From Bolinopsis microptera (taxonomy: Eukaryota; Ctenophora; Tentaculata; Lobata; Bolinopsidae), in contig NC_087076.1 in the NCBI RefSeq assembly GCF_026151205.1, forward strand, positions 23,573,600 to 23,637,599: a DNA stretch of 64,000 nucleotides, given 5' to 3'. Below, in pieces: positions 35,726 through 48,072 of the stretch (position 1 is its first letter; each line of letters begins with the position of its first letter). The notes under the pieces were generated by a model. The model was not told where the DNA came from. It did not search any database and saw only the letters and a list, made by a program, of their open reading frames with translations. A program made the translations under genes and the position numbers.

Positions 35726-38176
35726 GCTACCTGAAAGGATAACATTTTTTATAGAGCCCTTTCAGTTTCACCCTTTGAATTGTTGATTATTTTTCGCAAG
35801 AAACTATCCGGTATTTCTATAATAGACAACGTCATAGACAGTGGTGCAAGAGACAAATTGGGACCTAAAAACCGCTCTTAGACTTGGAGAAGGCTCATAA
35901 TATTTTGCTCGCTCAAATATTATCAAGTTAGTTGGGTTTGTACGGTTTTGCAGCCGAATGAAACAATCTTACGAAAACCCTAACCGGAACCAATATAATA
36001 ATCCAAACCACAACCCTATCCCTGAAAAATTTATCTTTTTACTTATAGCCTGTCAGTGTCGCGTGGTCAAGACCGTTTTTTGCCCCTGTATCCCAATACA
36101 AGGGAGGCGTTTTAGATTTTATAGGGGGAAATTTGGAATCAGTGTCCGAAAAATTTCTGAGACCCACGATTCGAGTCATCCCCAACAATTGCCAGACCCT
36201 AATACTTAGTTTGTAATTTTGAGCAAATTTTTAAGTATTTTTAAATTTTTGGATCTAAACATGCAGTAAGTTAAGGGGTCGTTCACATATTACGTAATCA
36301 ATGTCCCCCCTCCGTAATTAGTTTTACACATAGCTATTGTGTCAAAATTACACTAGCATAATCATTTGGAAACCCCCCCTCCCCCTCGGCTGATTACTGT
36401 CTAGTTAATGATTATACTAATTATAACAATAATAAGTTAAATACAACTAAGCCATCTGTAGTAACTATAAGCTCAAAATTCTACTTTACTCTGAAACGCA
36501 ATTCCGATCCTACAACAATGACTTTATTTGATCGTAGTGCATCGGGCACGCATTAATTTCATGCATTTAGTATTTACGGTGATTACTTGAAATTAATGAT
36601 CCCCATTTTTTAGGAATTTGATTGGAAATCATTAAATCGTCACATGAATTATGGTTACAATCATAAGATCTTTGACATGCGGACATGCTAACATGCTGGT
36701 TACAATTGAGATAAACTATAGAGATCAAAGACAAGACCGGGCTACTTAATTTGTTACTCAATATGAGACCAGAAGGATTAATCGTTTCATTTTCCACTGT
36801 CATTATCATGATTATGTGTACTGACAGACAAGTGAAAATCTTATCTTGGAGCAGAAAAATTTGAAAGTGAAAATCCAAAAATGGATCAATATAGACAACT
36901 ACGAATGATAAAACATGTTCTCTCATCAAATAAAGCTTATAAAGGGCAGCTCAAACTTACAGACTAGACTACCGGAGGGGAGGAGACACAAATGTAATTT
37001 GATAACAGCTCGATTAACCAATCAGCGATCAAATTAGTAATTCGTTCAAGTCACAGGTCAACTGTTATATCACATTTACATCATCTTCCCATCAGTAGCA
37101 AAGTTTAGAGTTATAGAAAATCACAGGGGCTATTTAGGTGCTATCAATGATAGTTCTTAAAACGAACTCTATCGATTCTATTGAACCAAGTTTGATCTAT
37201 GATGGATATTAAAAAGATGGCAATCACATCATATCAATATAATTTAAATTATAAACCCACACAGAATTTAAATAAATTTGAGATAGGATAAAGTCGATCA
37301 TCTAACATATGCGAGTGGCAAGAAGGGTTATCTGAACTTGACTAGTATCTTTTGTTTAAGTTAATGCAATATAATTCTTTTTACAATCATTCCAAACCAA
37401 GGATAGCGCAATAAAAATTAGGTCACCCTAACAATTGACGTTACACTACAAATAAAAAATAAACATGATCCCAACGCCCAAGTTGAAACCAGCTTTACAA
37501 ATAGAGATGAACCAGAAATGAGAATTGATTGTGATCGCTGTGGCTTTAACATTAAAATATTAGTGATACTTTTAAAACTTAGGAGGTGATGTGACTAAAA
37601 ATAACCTAATCTGAAAAATATTTTTCCTCTGCCAACATATTTTTTCACGTTATCAGGACATTTCAAAATAAAAAGTATTGTGGAAAACTTGAGATATAGA
37701 AGCCATGCCGGGAAACTCACTAATACCAATTTAGACCTACTAGCCAATATTCTAAAACCAGAAATCACAAGGTTTCGAAGTATTAACTTTAAAGTGCATT
37801 AAAATATATGAAAGACATTCCATAAAATAAATTACTTTCCCTGCTTCGCCTATTTTACCTACAAACAATTCACAATATATTATGATTAACACAACTAGCT
37901 ACATCCCTATAATCAATCTGCAAAAAAGCAAATTTTAAGAAGGAAAATAACGGACACGCTATCCAACAATTTGATGGACAACTTCACTACACTAAACCTT
38001 CATCGACTACCCGCAAACCGACCCAATACTTGACCAAACAAAGATTTTAAATATATAGTATCATGAGAAATGAGAATATCAATGTTACGTAGATGCAAAA
38101 TTTACAATACCCATCAGTAAACAACAATACAAATTGTCCCTAAAACAAGACTTCACCTAAATATCCTGCCCTATCA
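35726..38176. other. Region between helicase copies B and C
   Basis: From 35726 the promoter side of copy B, then the 3' flank of copy C. The part 36045-37400 repeats 29550-30850. A partial MITE with the AAGGGGTCGTTCAC terminus lies at about 36273-36400. No gene seen. Confidence 0.6.
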
Positions 38177-41100
38177 TCACAGACCCCCTATACCCTCACG
38201 GGCTTGCCTCTGTTCACGGTCTCTTATCGTTATTTCCCGTGCTACACTTATCATGTTCTTAATCTCCACCTGACCATCGGGTGACTTATCGGAGTGAGAA
38301 TAGTCTCTCATTGTACTCACCACTTCGTCTGATACGAAGGATTCTGCAAACCAGCTCTGACCAACACGACCTGGGCAAAGGGGTAATAAGAAAAATAGGG
38401 AGAATTTGGTAACACCTAAAGGCCATTGGAGCCTGGAGGCGAAAATTCGGAACTAATCATCTCGACAAATGTTTTGACCCTCATATTATAAACTAATAAA
38501 ACTAACCTGCTCGAGACATGAGTTGAAAGACGGTGTTCATGCTATGATCTGCAGTGAAATCATCACACACTATCGTCCGGGAGAAGGGGAAGTTAACTCC
38601 GTATGCTATGTTATGGTCCGCTACCAGATACGCCAATCTTCCTGTTTTTGCTAGTGATATCACTTGCCTGAGGTGATGATAGGGTAAATTCTAGATCAAG
38701 ATGACAAGATAAGCAACAAATTCCAAGGAGCATGTGTCAATAAGCTAGTTATTATAAAGTTATAAGTTCATAATAAATAACGCGAACGGTTTTTTAGAAA
38801 AAAGAAACTTACTCGAGGTAACCGCCACTGTTGACTCTAGAATCTTCAGGAGCATATATTCCCACGCCACAACATAATAGAAGCAAAACATCTCCAGGTA
38901 CATTCAGATTTTTTTTCGAATCAGTCAGAAAACTAAAATCAGGGTTGGGGTACCTCTCCACATCTATTTTCCCGTTCGGAGAGTATTTTTCAGCGTGCAG
39001 CCGGGTGTTAATTTGATAATATTCGGGGAAGGACAGGAACGGTTTGTTTGCGAGCAGATCCATTTCTTGTTGCTCATAGTCTACCTTTTCTTCTTTTTCT
39101 GCCTCTCCAGTGGAGTTTCGTCTTTTCGATGAGGCTGGGGGTTTTTTCTTTCGCTTCTTTATCTTCTCGATCTCGCTCGACCACTGTTCCTGAACTTTCC
39201 AATATTGAGATACAAGCTTCTCAATACTGTACACCTTAGTATCGTTGATTTCTTCAATGAAGTCGGCGAAGGTCTCCAGTGCAAATGCTAATGGATCTCC
39301 ACTTGCAATGAGACTCATCTGGGAAAACTTAGAAGCACTTGTTGTGCCAAGGTTAGCAAATTCTACACTCCTTCCGGAGCATTTGATGGGTTTGGAGCAT
39401 ATTTCTTTGGTCGTAGAGTCGTCAGTTTTGGATACCTGGTCCAAAATCTTGAGCCCGAATAATCTCACTGCATCGGCACTGAGATTATCTATTTTGGAAA
39501 AGTGATCGCCAATCTTTGGTACGCCAGGTACTTCATACTCTGTGGCGAAGTTACACAGCTCTGACACGGATAAGGGAGTGTACGAACGGCTAAGGAACAT
39601 GTTGTCCTTAATATTTGTCAAACATTCGGTAAGTTCGTCCGTTGAACCGCTACCCAAGTGGGGCAAGAATGAGGTACCATTATGGGAATATATGTCGCAG
39701 CCAATGTTTATTTTGGCAGAAGCTACATTTTCAATGTGACCCGAGGGGTTCATTCTTTTGAACCTCTTTATAAATGGGTCGAGTTCGACCTCTGTGGGAA
39801 GAGTGGCGGAAGACACGATTGTCCATCTAGGAGGGCACATCATTATTTCAACATTTTGGTGAAGGTAACTGCTTTCCCGGTTCTCAGCTCCGGAAGTTGG
39901 TTCATCATGGAACAAGATGAATGGAGCTGTGCCGCTACGTTCTTTAATTACTCTCATAGCAATATGTGGAGAGCAGATTATGACCAGTCTGTCATCTGGC
40001 CTATCTTTGCACATAAAACTGTTACGAATCACCAACTCCCCGTCCGGCCTATCAAATGCTATAGCAAACGGAAGTTGATCAATGGAGTTGATGTTGGTTG
40101 AGTTGTACAGCCATTGACCAGCAGCATCTTTTACAGGGTTGACGTTGCAGCAGAAGATTATCTGAAACGATTCAAATATTAACCACTAACGAGAGTAATT
40201 CCTTTCCTGATAAAAGCATTTTTGCTTGTCGCATCAAACGGGATCATTACAAATTTACACAAGAATACTAACGAGAGAATGTAAAATCAATCTTTAATAA
40301 TTAAGACTGTTCCAAAATATGATTCCCTTATTAATTTTCCCTTCCTGTAGCAGAATGAATTGAATAACTACTAAATGAAAGCCTAGCTTATACTACGGAT
40401 GAGCGGTCTGAACCACTAACAGACTGAATCCCTACCGCTTAATAACTACCAGTAGGCAATAGGGTTAGGGAGTGGGTTAGGGGATGGGGGTAGGGTTACA
40501 GTAAGCGGCATTGATTCGGTCTGTTAGGGATCCCAACCACGCGACATGCAAGAATTGAGTTAAACTTATCTAAATATTTAAATAATACAAGCTTATATAG
40601 CTATATATATAAAGTCTAATGATAACATACCGTCAGCTTAGCGAGGGGGTCTTTTTCATGCCTAGTGTTTCTGATCTTCTGGACCGTAGCAGCCAACATT
40701 GCAATGGTAGTAGTTTTACCCGCATTAGTGATAGCACGGTACATAATATAACATCCATTGTCAATGTTATCCTCCAGGATTTTACATATTTTGGATTGAT
40801 GTGGATAAGGTTTGACTGCTGATACTGGGAGGACAGTATCAAAGTCACTGAAAATTAACAATTGTGGAGATGTACGGTATAGTTTCTCGCCACTGAATTC
40901 GAATTTCTCTTTTAGCTCCGCCAATTTGTCCTTCAAATCGTTTATTAGGGTAACTGAAACGATGTCGTCTTTCAAAGAATCAAGATGCGACTTCCCTTTC
41001 AGTTTTTCCGTTACCTTGATGAATCTCTCTAATGACACAATGATACTGTAAGTTAAGGCAGTCAATTCCTGGTCCCAAGACAGACTTTTCCGCTTTGTCA

Positions 41101-41650
41101 ACAAGAACCATGCACAACATAGAAAACCAATCCCTCGCATCTCCACGATCTTTTCCAAAAACAGTTTCGGGCGTCGAAAGTCGTCATTACCGGCAAATGC
41201 GGATAAAGCTCCTTCAACTTTCGAGTTTAAGCTACCGATTGAATTTTGCATTCTAATCTGATCAGCTTTCGAAGGCCCTTTCGCCCCTTTCGCCTTATTC
41301 GCTCCCCCACCTTTCCGACCACCTTTTCTGTTTTTAGTTTGTTTAATACTCCCTCCTATACTAGGAGTACTTGCTCTAGACTCATTAATCTCTAACAGCT
41401 TCATTTTATCAGAATTCAGGCAGGCCCGAACCGCTTGATACAGATAATCACCCATTACCGTGCAAACTGAATCGTTATCAAGCTTATCACTAGCAGCACC
41501 CACCAGATTCTTTAGGACCAACAAGTCGAAATCATTCAACCTAACTTCAGTCTTTGCCCACGTGTCTTTGGACCATTTGGTGTCGACACCAGCGGCAGTT
41601 AAGGTCAAGCCAACTGAAGCTGAACCAGTGGCTACTTTTGTAGTCGCCAT
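38177..41650 (-). CDS. Ski2-like SF2 helicase, copy C (907 aa)
   Basis: Four exons: 40631-41650, 38813-40161, 38507-38667, 38177-38370. Lengths 1020+1349+161+194 = 2724 nt, one continuous frame with GT..AG borders. Residues 1-300 are a family-specific region with a Gly/Lys-rich patch (about 100-125). Helicase motifs follow: PYPHQ, Walker A AITNAGKTT (306-314), motif II DEPT (426-429), SAT (458-460), YGVNFP (812-817) and motif VI QLMSRAGRVG (838-847). SATLP, the V motif and SRAGR resemble Ski2/Mtr4/Hel308-type helicases. Motif II is DEPT instead of DEVH/DEAH, and ~350 residues separate motifs III and V, more than usual; this insert has a Lys/Arg-rich coil (KIKKRKKKPP). No membrane segment. An endogenised viral or selfish origin is possible but unproven. 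Confidence 0.9.
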
Positions 41651-43026
41651 ACTACCTGTGCGGATAACAACTGTGATTTTGTGTAATACATTTCAAAGCA
41701 ATATAAGAATAGCCACCATGAATAACAAGACTTAGATGAAATGTAAGGATATCGGAATCGAAAGCTTCCTGCTTATTAGTAGAGCGGACTGCAGTGATGC
41801 CATTACATCACTTTTCATTTTCGACTACTTCAGAAAATTAAGCTAAGAACGCGCGTGGCCAAAAAGTACTAAATTTCGCAAGGCGCGTTACATAAAAGCT
41901 AGTCTGAAGAAAATAATCTGTGACAATGCGACGAAAATCGCGTCCATCGGCCTTTTGTCTCGTCAGGGCTTTCCTAAAAGCCACTCAAACTGAGAAATGC
42001 TTGTGTTAGTGAGAAGACATGTCAGTAGCAAGCTAATATAATATTTAGATAAGTTAGATAAGATTATAAATATTGATAAAGATAAATCTGAAATCCCGTT
42101 AAGGGTCGTCACATATTACGTAATCATTTTATGGCCAATTTTACCCCCACCCTCCTCCGTAGTCGCTTAAACATATGGCTATTGTGTTAAAATAACACTA
42201 GCGTAATAATTTAGAAACCCCTCCACCCCTTAGTGATCACGCAATATGTGAACGACCCCTTAGTTTAGGTAAATGAAAGGTTCAACGCGACGTCATATAA
42301 TAGGCATCAAATCCCATTCTGCGTTTCATTTAATTCTGTAATCTTTTGTTAATTTTGATTGATGAACTGCATAACATGATAACGGAGAATAGATAGAAAC
42401 TTTAACGGTTTTAACTACTATGCTGTAAATCTGATTTACCAAGCCCATTCATAGAATAATTAGAATAACCTGTTCCTTTTCAGCATAATATATAATATAG
42501 CTTAATCATAAATGGGATGATAGAGCAGAAATAAATGTTGCCAAAATAAGATTGGAAATTAAAGTAAGCAAAATGGAGGGTAGCACTTGAATCATTATTT
42601 AAAGGAGACCTGACACTATGTAGGAAATTAAGCATATTTTTTAAAGTATAACTGTATCTGTAAACATTCTGACTTTAACATGCAATAATTTGCATATTGG
42701 GTATCTATATCAGAGAAAAAGTTCCTTCAGACCGATTTGTCTGCCCGGTCAACTCAGTTGAATAAACGGAAAACGGATTGAGGATCAAAAGAGGAGCTCT
42801 AGTAGTGTATCAAAGTACCGGAGACTAGGAGTGCACAGTGTGGTCAGGAATTAGCAGCAAGCGAATTAAATAGACGGATTGTAGTTGACATGTTACCTGA
42901 GGTTCGACCCCACATGTATCTTATTCAGGGCCACCCGGCTCAGTATGATATTGCGATATCAGTGCATTAATATTCTGCATTTCGCCTGTCAAATTAACTA
43001 TATTATAGCTGGTCGTATCTGATAAT
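41651..43026. other. 5' flank of helicase copy C, then non-coding DNA
   Basis: Likely promoter of copy C just right of 41650. A complete MITE lies at 42101-42262. I see no gene in the rest. Confidence 0.5.
42101..42262. mobile_element. ~160-bp MITE (AAGGGGTCGTTCAC type)
   Basis: Ends TTAAGGGTCGTCACATATTA and its inverted partner ATATGTGAACGACCCCTTAG. Relatives lie at 36273-36400 (partial) and 45652-45800 (opposite orientation). Confidence 0.75.
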
Positions 43027-43031
43027 AAAGT

Positions 43032-45231
43032 GGGGGGGGGGGGGGGGGGGGGGGGGCAACCATATCAAAGTATATTAAAATGTAGGATTTTTTCCGATTT
43101 TGACCCGGGGATTATATACTTTAATATACTTTAATTTTACCAAAACCCATAATCATGGGTAGAGTGGACCGCTGTCAGTGTCTCTCTTTCCCAAACAAAA
43201 GGAAATGATATTACTTTGATTGACCGTTCTCAAATGCAAAATGATACCGAGAATGAAATCGGTCGCTCGCTTTTCCCATTCATTCACGGCTTACGAATTG
43301 TAATAAGTTTCGATTGATTACATCAATCAGATGCTGTAAAAATATCTTTGGGTTGCGTTCGGGTCGATACCTAGTATTTCGGGGTAAGGGTGGTAGTTAG
43401 TATTACTTATTGAATTAGCTGAAGTTTATTGAATCTTCATTGCCGAGTACAGCTGCCTTTGGGTAGTTTTTCTTAATCTATTACAATTGTAAATGAATGG
43501 GAAAAGCGAGCGACCGATTTCATTCTCGGTATCATTTTGCATTTGAGAACGGTCAATCAAAGTAATATCATTTCCTTTTGTTTGGGAAAGAGAGACACTG
43601 ACAGCGGTCCACTCTACCCATGATTATGGGTTTTGGTAAAATATCATCTCTTTTTGATTATAATGTCAGGGTACTTTATAAAGTCGAAATATAAACTGAT
43701 ATCTTCATTAATAAGGAGGAAGTTTCAACGATTTCGAAATCTATCCTTTAAAAACATTTCCTTGTGTTTAGGGAAGCATATCGGTCGATCACTGACTGAA
43801 TATGCCACTTAATACTCATTCAAGTTGGCATTAAATTCATATATAATGACATTAAACTGTCGTGGCAAAGCAGAATTTGTTGGAAATCACGAATGAGCAA
43901 AATTCTCACCTTTCGCACGTGCAAACTTTGAGCAGACGTTGCGTGCGCATCCAATATTGAATCGCCGTAAATTTTTGCATGTAATTGTTTTATATATAGC
44001 TTGATAAGCATGCAAAGTTTCAAAGTATTTTAAGAAGAACTGTAATCACAACGGCACTCTAAAGTTGACAGAAAATGACGAAAACAGCAATTTTCAGTGA
44101 TTTTAGCGATTTTCTATCAATTTGGGCGTGTCCCAACGTGTGCAACTTTTCGATTTTCAACTTTAAAACTAGCCTACGACACAATTTATACCTATAGGAA
44201 GCAGAACTGAGCTCCACAACCCAAGGCATGGCCCAACACCAGAGAATACTAAATCGCAAAATTGACGTTTTTATAAAATAATTCTTCAAAAAAGCACAAA
44301 CTTCAATGACGAATATCTTTATGAAGGAGTAAGCTAGAAAAACTTTCCGGTAGATTTTCAGAATGCTTGAACAATTATCTAAGGTAAAAATTTCCTCAGA
44401 TTTTGAATAAAATTACTCCTTAATGGTTTAAAATTAATTTTAAAAGTTATTACTTTGTCAAAAATCAAGTTTTAAAAACGGTTAACTTGATGACGTCATC
44501 AAGGGGTGTTTATGACGTCATATAATTTTTTTATACAATGTAAACTAAAGTATAAACAATTATTTGCAAGACCTGTGGTCGGAAATGGCTGTATCTTTTA
44601 TACTTTTGAATCTATGGACAATTAAATACAGGCTACAATTGACTGGCAAAGCGTCTATCCCTGAATATATGTATATATGTATCACGACAATCTATCGTAA
44701 AACAGGGGTTCTAGAAAACCCACTTCCCGATGCTCCTGAAACCTGAAACTTTTTTTGCAGTCGATTTGGTCAACGTCTAGACGCCCTGAAAAATTTCAGA
44801 TCTCTAACTCAATTTTAACTTGGTTTTTAAGGCACCTGAATATGGCGATTTTGGGTTTTTTACCGAATTTCGTATAACAGTGCTGGCGAGTATTTTTACT
44901 ATTTTATGCAAATTTCTTAAAAATCGCAACATAACTATTTTTATTCCTGTCATCTTTGACATCAAATTAGAATGTTTTGAACTAAAAATAAATCTGCTGA
45001 ACGACTTCCGCTGAGTCTTAATGCCTGAAAAACTCCTGCCGGCCTTCGGCCGGAGTGCACGCTTCGCGTGCACGAAAGAGGCTTCCGACGAGTACCAAAG
45101 GGGTTATAATAGTAAAGGGGGTATAATAGTAAAGGGGGTACAATAGTAAAGGGGGTACATAGTATACCCCCAATAAAGACACCGCTCGTGCTTGCCAGCA
45201 CTGTGATATGGTTGCCCCCCCCCCCCCCCCC
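43032..45231. mobile_element. 2.2-kb element with poly-G/poly-C ends and TIRs
   Basis: Starts with 25 G then CAACCATATCA, and ends with the inverted TGATATGGTTG then 17 C. The element is flanked by a direct AAAGT on both sides (43027-43031, 45232-45236), a 5-bp target duplication. Subterminal structure is rich. At the left is a fold-back with ~151-bp arms (43133-43284, 43492-43642). At the right are two adjacent hairpins (GCCGGCCTTCGGCCGG and GTGCACGCTTCGCGTGCAC, about 45038-45073) and about four copies of an ATAGTAAAGGGGGTA unit (45104-45160). No transposase ORF is seen, so it is non-autonomous. I cannot assign a superfamily. Confidence 0.75.
43133..43642. repeat. Fold-back: ~151-bp inverted arms
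   Basis: Arms 43133-43284 and 43492-43642 are nearly perfect inverted copies (ends ATTTTACCAAAACCCAT), with a ~207-bp unique loop. It lies within the poly-G-ended element. Confidence 0.93.
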
Positions 45232-45236
45232 AAAGT

Positions 45237-47689
45237 TATACCATTTTTATTACAAATTTACGTAATTTAATAATAAGATAATCAGTTATTTGGTGAATGA
45301 CTATCGAAGTATCAAAGTGCGAGTCAAGCTTTTAAAGTTTAGTAATTTGTTTTCAAGTTAATGGTACAATAAAATCATAAAATGTTACAAAGTCTGTTTC
45401 ACATTGCAAAACGTTCACAAAAACTGTTTTTTAAAGCTTGTGCGTGACACAGGGATGAACTTTGTTCAATGAACAAACAATAAACATGCGGATTAAACAG
45501 CAGGTTGTCTACTCAAAAACATTATGAGTATTAATAATCATTTATGAAGGAAGTACATTGTTAACCATAATTGATAACTTGCCCAATCTAGGGGTGCACC
45601 CCGGGTGAGCACAGTTGAAAACAAATTACGGCGTCATAAGAAATGATGTTTAAAGGGGTTGTCCATTCATTACGTAATCATTAAATGGGTTCGAAATAAT
45701 TATGCGAGTGTTATTTCCACACAATAGCTATGTATAATATTGATTACGGAGGGAAAGGTGTCTAAAAGTGGTCACAATAGATTGCGTAATAAGTGTCCCA
45801 AATAACAAAATTATAGTGACATGAAATTCACTGCATATTACGTGACCTCCCAGTCCTTGAACAGGCACTGATCACATTACGTCCTACATTTTATCATGTT
45901 TTAACCTTAATAGCCCTAAAATATCACGAAAGGCTAAGATATGGTCGTTTCAGGGTTCATACTGATGGCTAGATTATACTGATTATGTATATATAATATT
46001 ACATCTTAATTAGGAATGTTAAGGACAGGATCAGTGATAAAAATTAAAAACTGTGCTATGGCTTGTTCCTCAATTTAGATCGAAAAACCTTTGTTAATTT
46101 TAAATTCAGATGACTTTAGAGGTTACGTTTAGCGTTACCAATTTTTTAAATATCTTACCTCACTGAGGGCTACTGGCACGTCCTCTCGCTGACAGACTTA
46201 TAATGTAAGGTCATCTGCATTAAGTTCTTTTTTACAGTTTACTGGTGATCTAAAAAGAGTTAGAAAACCCTTACAATCCTGAAAATAAATGTTATATTTT
46301 GTTACTAGTTTGAAGGTACAGAACAATTCAATAAGTGACATTTTACTTGAATTTAGGAATGAGTTATTGGTCACTAAAAAGTGAATGTCCTATTTATTTG
46401 TCATTATATCAGAAGAAACGTTATAAATTAGAAGTACCCAAATCTAGCAAACACAAAACAATTCCCTTAACCAAGAATTGGACGAAAGAGTTTGTTTGCA
46501 CTAACTGATAGACAAATTCAGCATCAAAAGATCCTATCACGAATTAATGAAGCAACAAGACCTCAAAGAAAAGTCATGGTATTACACAGGTCATGTTTCC
46601 AAAGAATTTTAATCAAGGGCACTGCTGTGTGCTGTACAAACTATGAGCTCATTGTTTGAGTATGAAATCGAGTATGAATTCTAGTAATATGGGTTTAATT
46701 TAATTTAATTTAAAACTTTCAAGGAATACTACTAGAGTACAGAAATATCAAATCAAAATAATAGGTATCTTTTTTGTCTCTACGAATCTTATCTCGACAA
46801 TTTTATTGAGATCTAACTTCTAATATTGGGAAAATGGGCTTTCTAAAAAAAATATATAAATATGATACTGTAAAAAATAAGTGAATGTTATTGCTTTATT
46901 CAATATTCATCTAACATTAGTAATCAAGTAACTAAGTTCAGCAAGACCCAGGGACTTAACACTTGATAATATTTGCTACGCTACTGATAGCATGAATAAA
47001 CTAAACATCACTTAAATAATAATATATCATGGAATATACTTACCTGGGACAGTAAAACAAAGTTATCAGTAAAACGAAGTTATCAATTTTATGCCAATTC
47101 CATACAATAATAATAATGAACATCCCTACATAATATAAAAGCAATTAAGGATAATTTTGCATACCAGTCATACTGCAGATGGACTGATAGTTGACAAGGC
47201 AAAGTTAAAGGGGCACTCTACCCAATGGCAACTATATTATTGTGGGTTTTAGAGAGGAAGTGTCCGGGTTATGGGTGTCATGGACCAAGGAGGGACAGTT
47301 TCAAGAGATAGTAATATGATGGCATAACTGGTTTCTTTTAGGCAAGAGTCGAGCTGTCGTTTTTTGTAAGTTCAAGGAAAGTACAGAGGCCAATTTTATT
47401 TGCACGTTGCTGCTTAACATATGAACATTACACATGTGAACAATCAAAACACCGATTTACCAGACCCTGATTTTTCTGTCCCCAGATTATGCAGTAAATG
47501 GGGGTTTGACTGTATATAATATATAATAAATAATAACTAGAAGTTTATACATCGCTTTATAGCCAAAAAGAACTCAAAATCCAAAGATTCAGTTCAAGCC
47601 ATCTAAAGTGACTCATGAATATGTACATAAGAACTTAGAATTTTATGAAGTATAATGGTTTTTATGAGAAAGATATTATATGATACTGA
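45237..47689. other. Non-coding stretch
   Basis: AT-rich with no supported gene; it contains the diverged MITE at 45652-45800. Confidence 0.5.
45652..45800. mobile_element. Diverged MITE (AAGGGGTCGTTCAC type)
   Basis: Begins AAAGGGGTTGTCCATTCATT and keeps the inner TTACGTAATCA; ends near GCGTAATAAGTGTCCC. It is more diverged than the copy at 42101. Confidence 0.6.
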
Positions 47690-47880
47690 TATTTTTTTAA
47701 AGAGATGAGTCTTTAGTCTCTTATTAAACAAGACAATATATCGGTCAATGTTCTCAATTGATAAGAAAGCTGATTCCATACGGAGGGTCCGCAGTAACTA
47801 AAACTTCTCTCAGTTTTACTATAATTTGAGACAGGAGGAACATTTAGGAGGAAATATATAATGGACCATAAATGAACAAC
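47690..47880 (-). pseudogene. LINE ORF2 C-terminal remnant
   Basis: Translating the minus strand gives the typical end of non-LTR ORF2: VPPVSNYSKTERSFSYCGPS followed by VWNQLSYQLR, then, in another frame, NKRLKTHLFKKI. These match the 'R..ERAFSxxGPxxWNSLP...FKxxLKTHLF' tail of CR1/L2-like elements. One frameshift separates the two parts. Only this short 3' fragment survives. Confidence 0.75.
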
Positions 47881-48072
47881 CATAATTTGTAATTTATTTT
47901 AGAGTCATCTTCCCTACATGGTAGATACAAGTTAACAGTAAGAGTTGCGAGGGTCACAACAATGTTCATTGTTCAAGAACTAGAATGAACAATAAATGAA
48001 TATCATGCACATAACTATTATCCACTGTTTAAATGTGTAATCATAATGTATTACAATAATTCTAAAGTTATA

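Noticed and set aside
42840-42930. GGTTCGACCCC resembling a tRNA T-loop
   Set aside because: No matching acceptor stem, D-arm or anticodon arm at the right distances.
43032-45231. CRISPR-like reading of the ATAGTAAAGGGGGTA units
   Set aside because: Only about four adjacent copies without spacers, inside a eukaryotic transposon; they are subterminal repeats.
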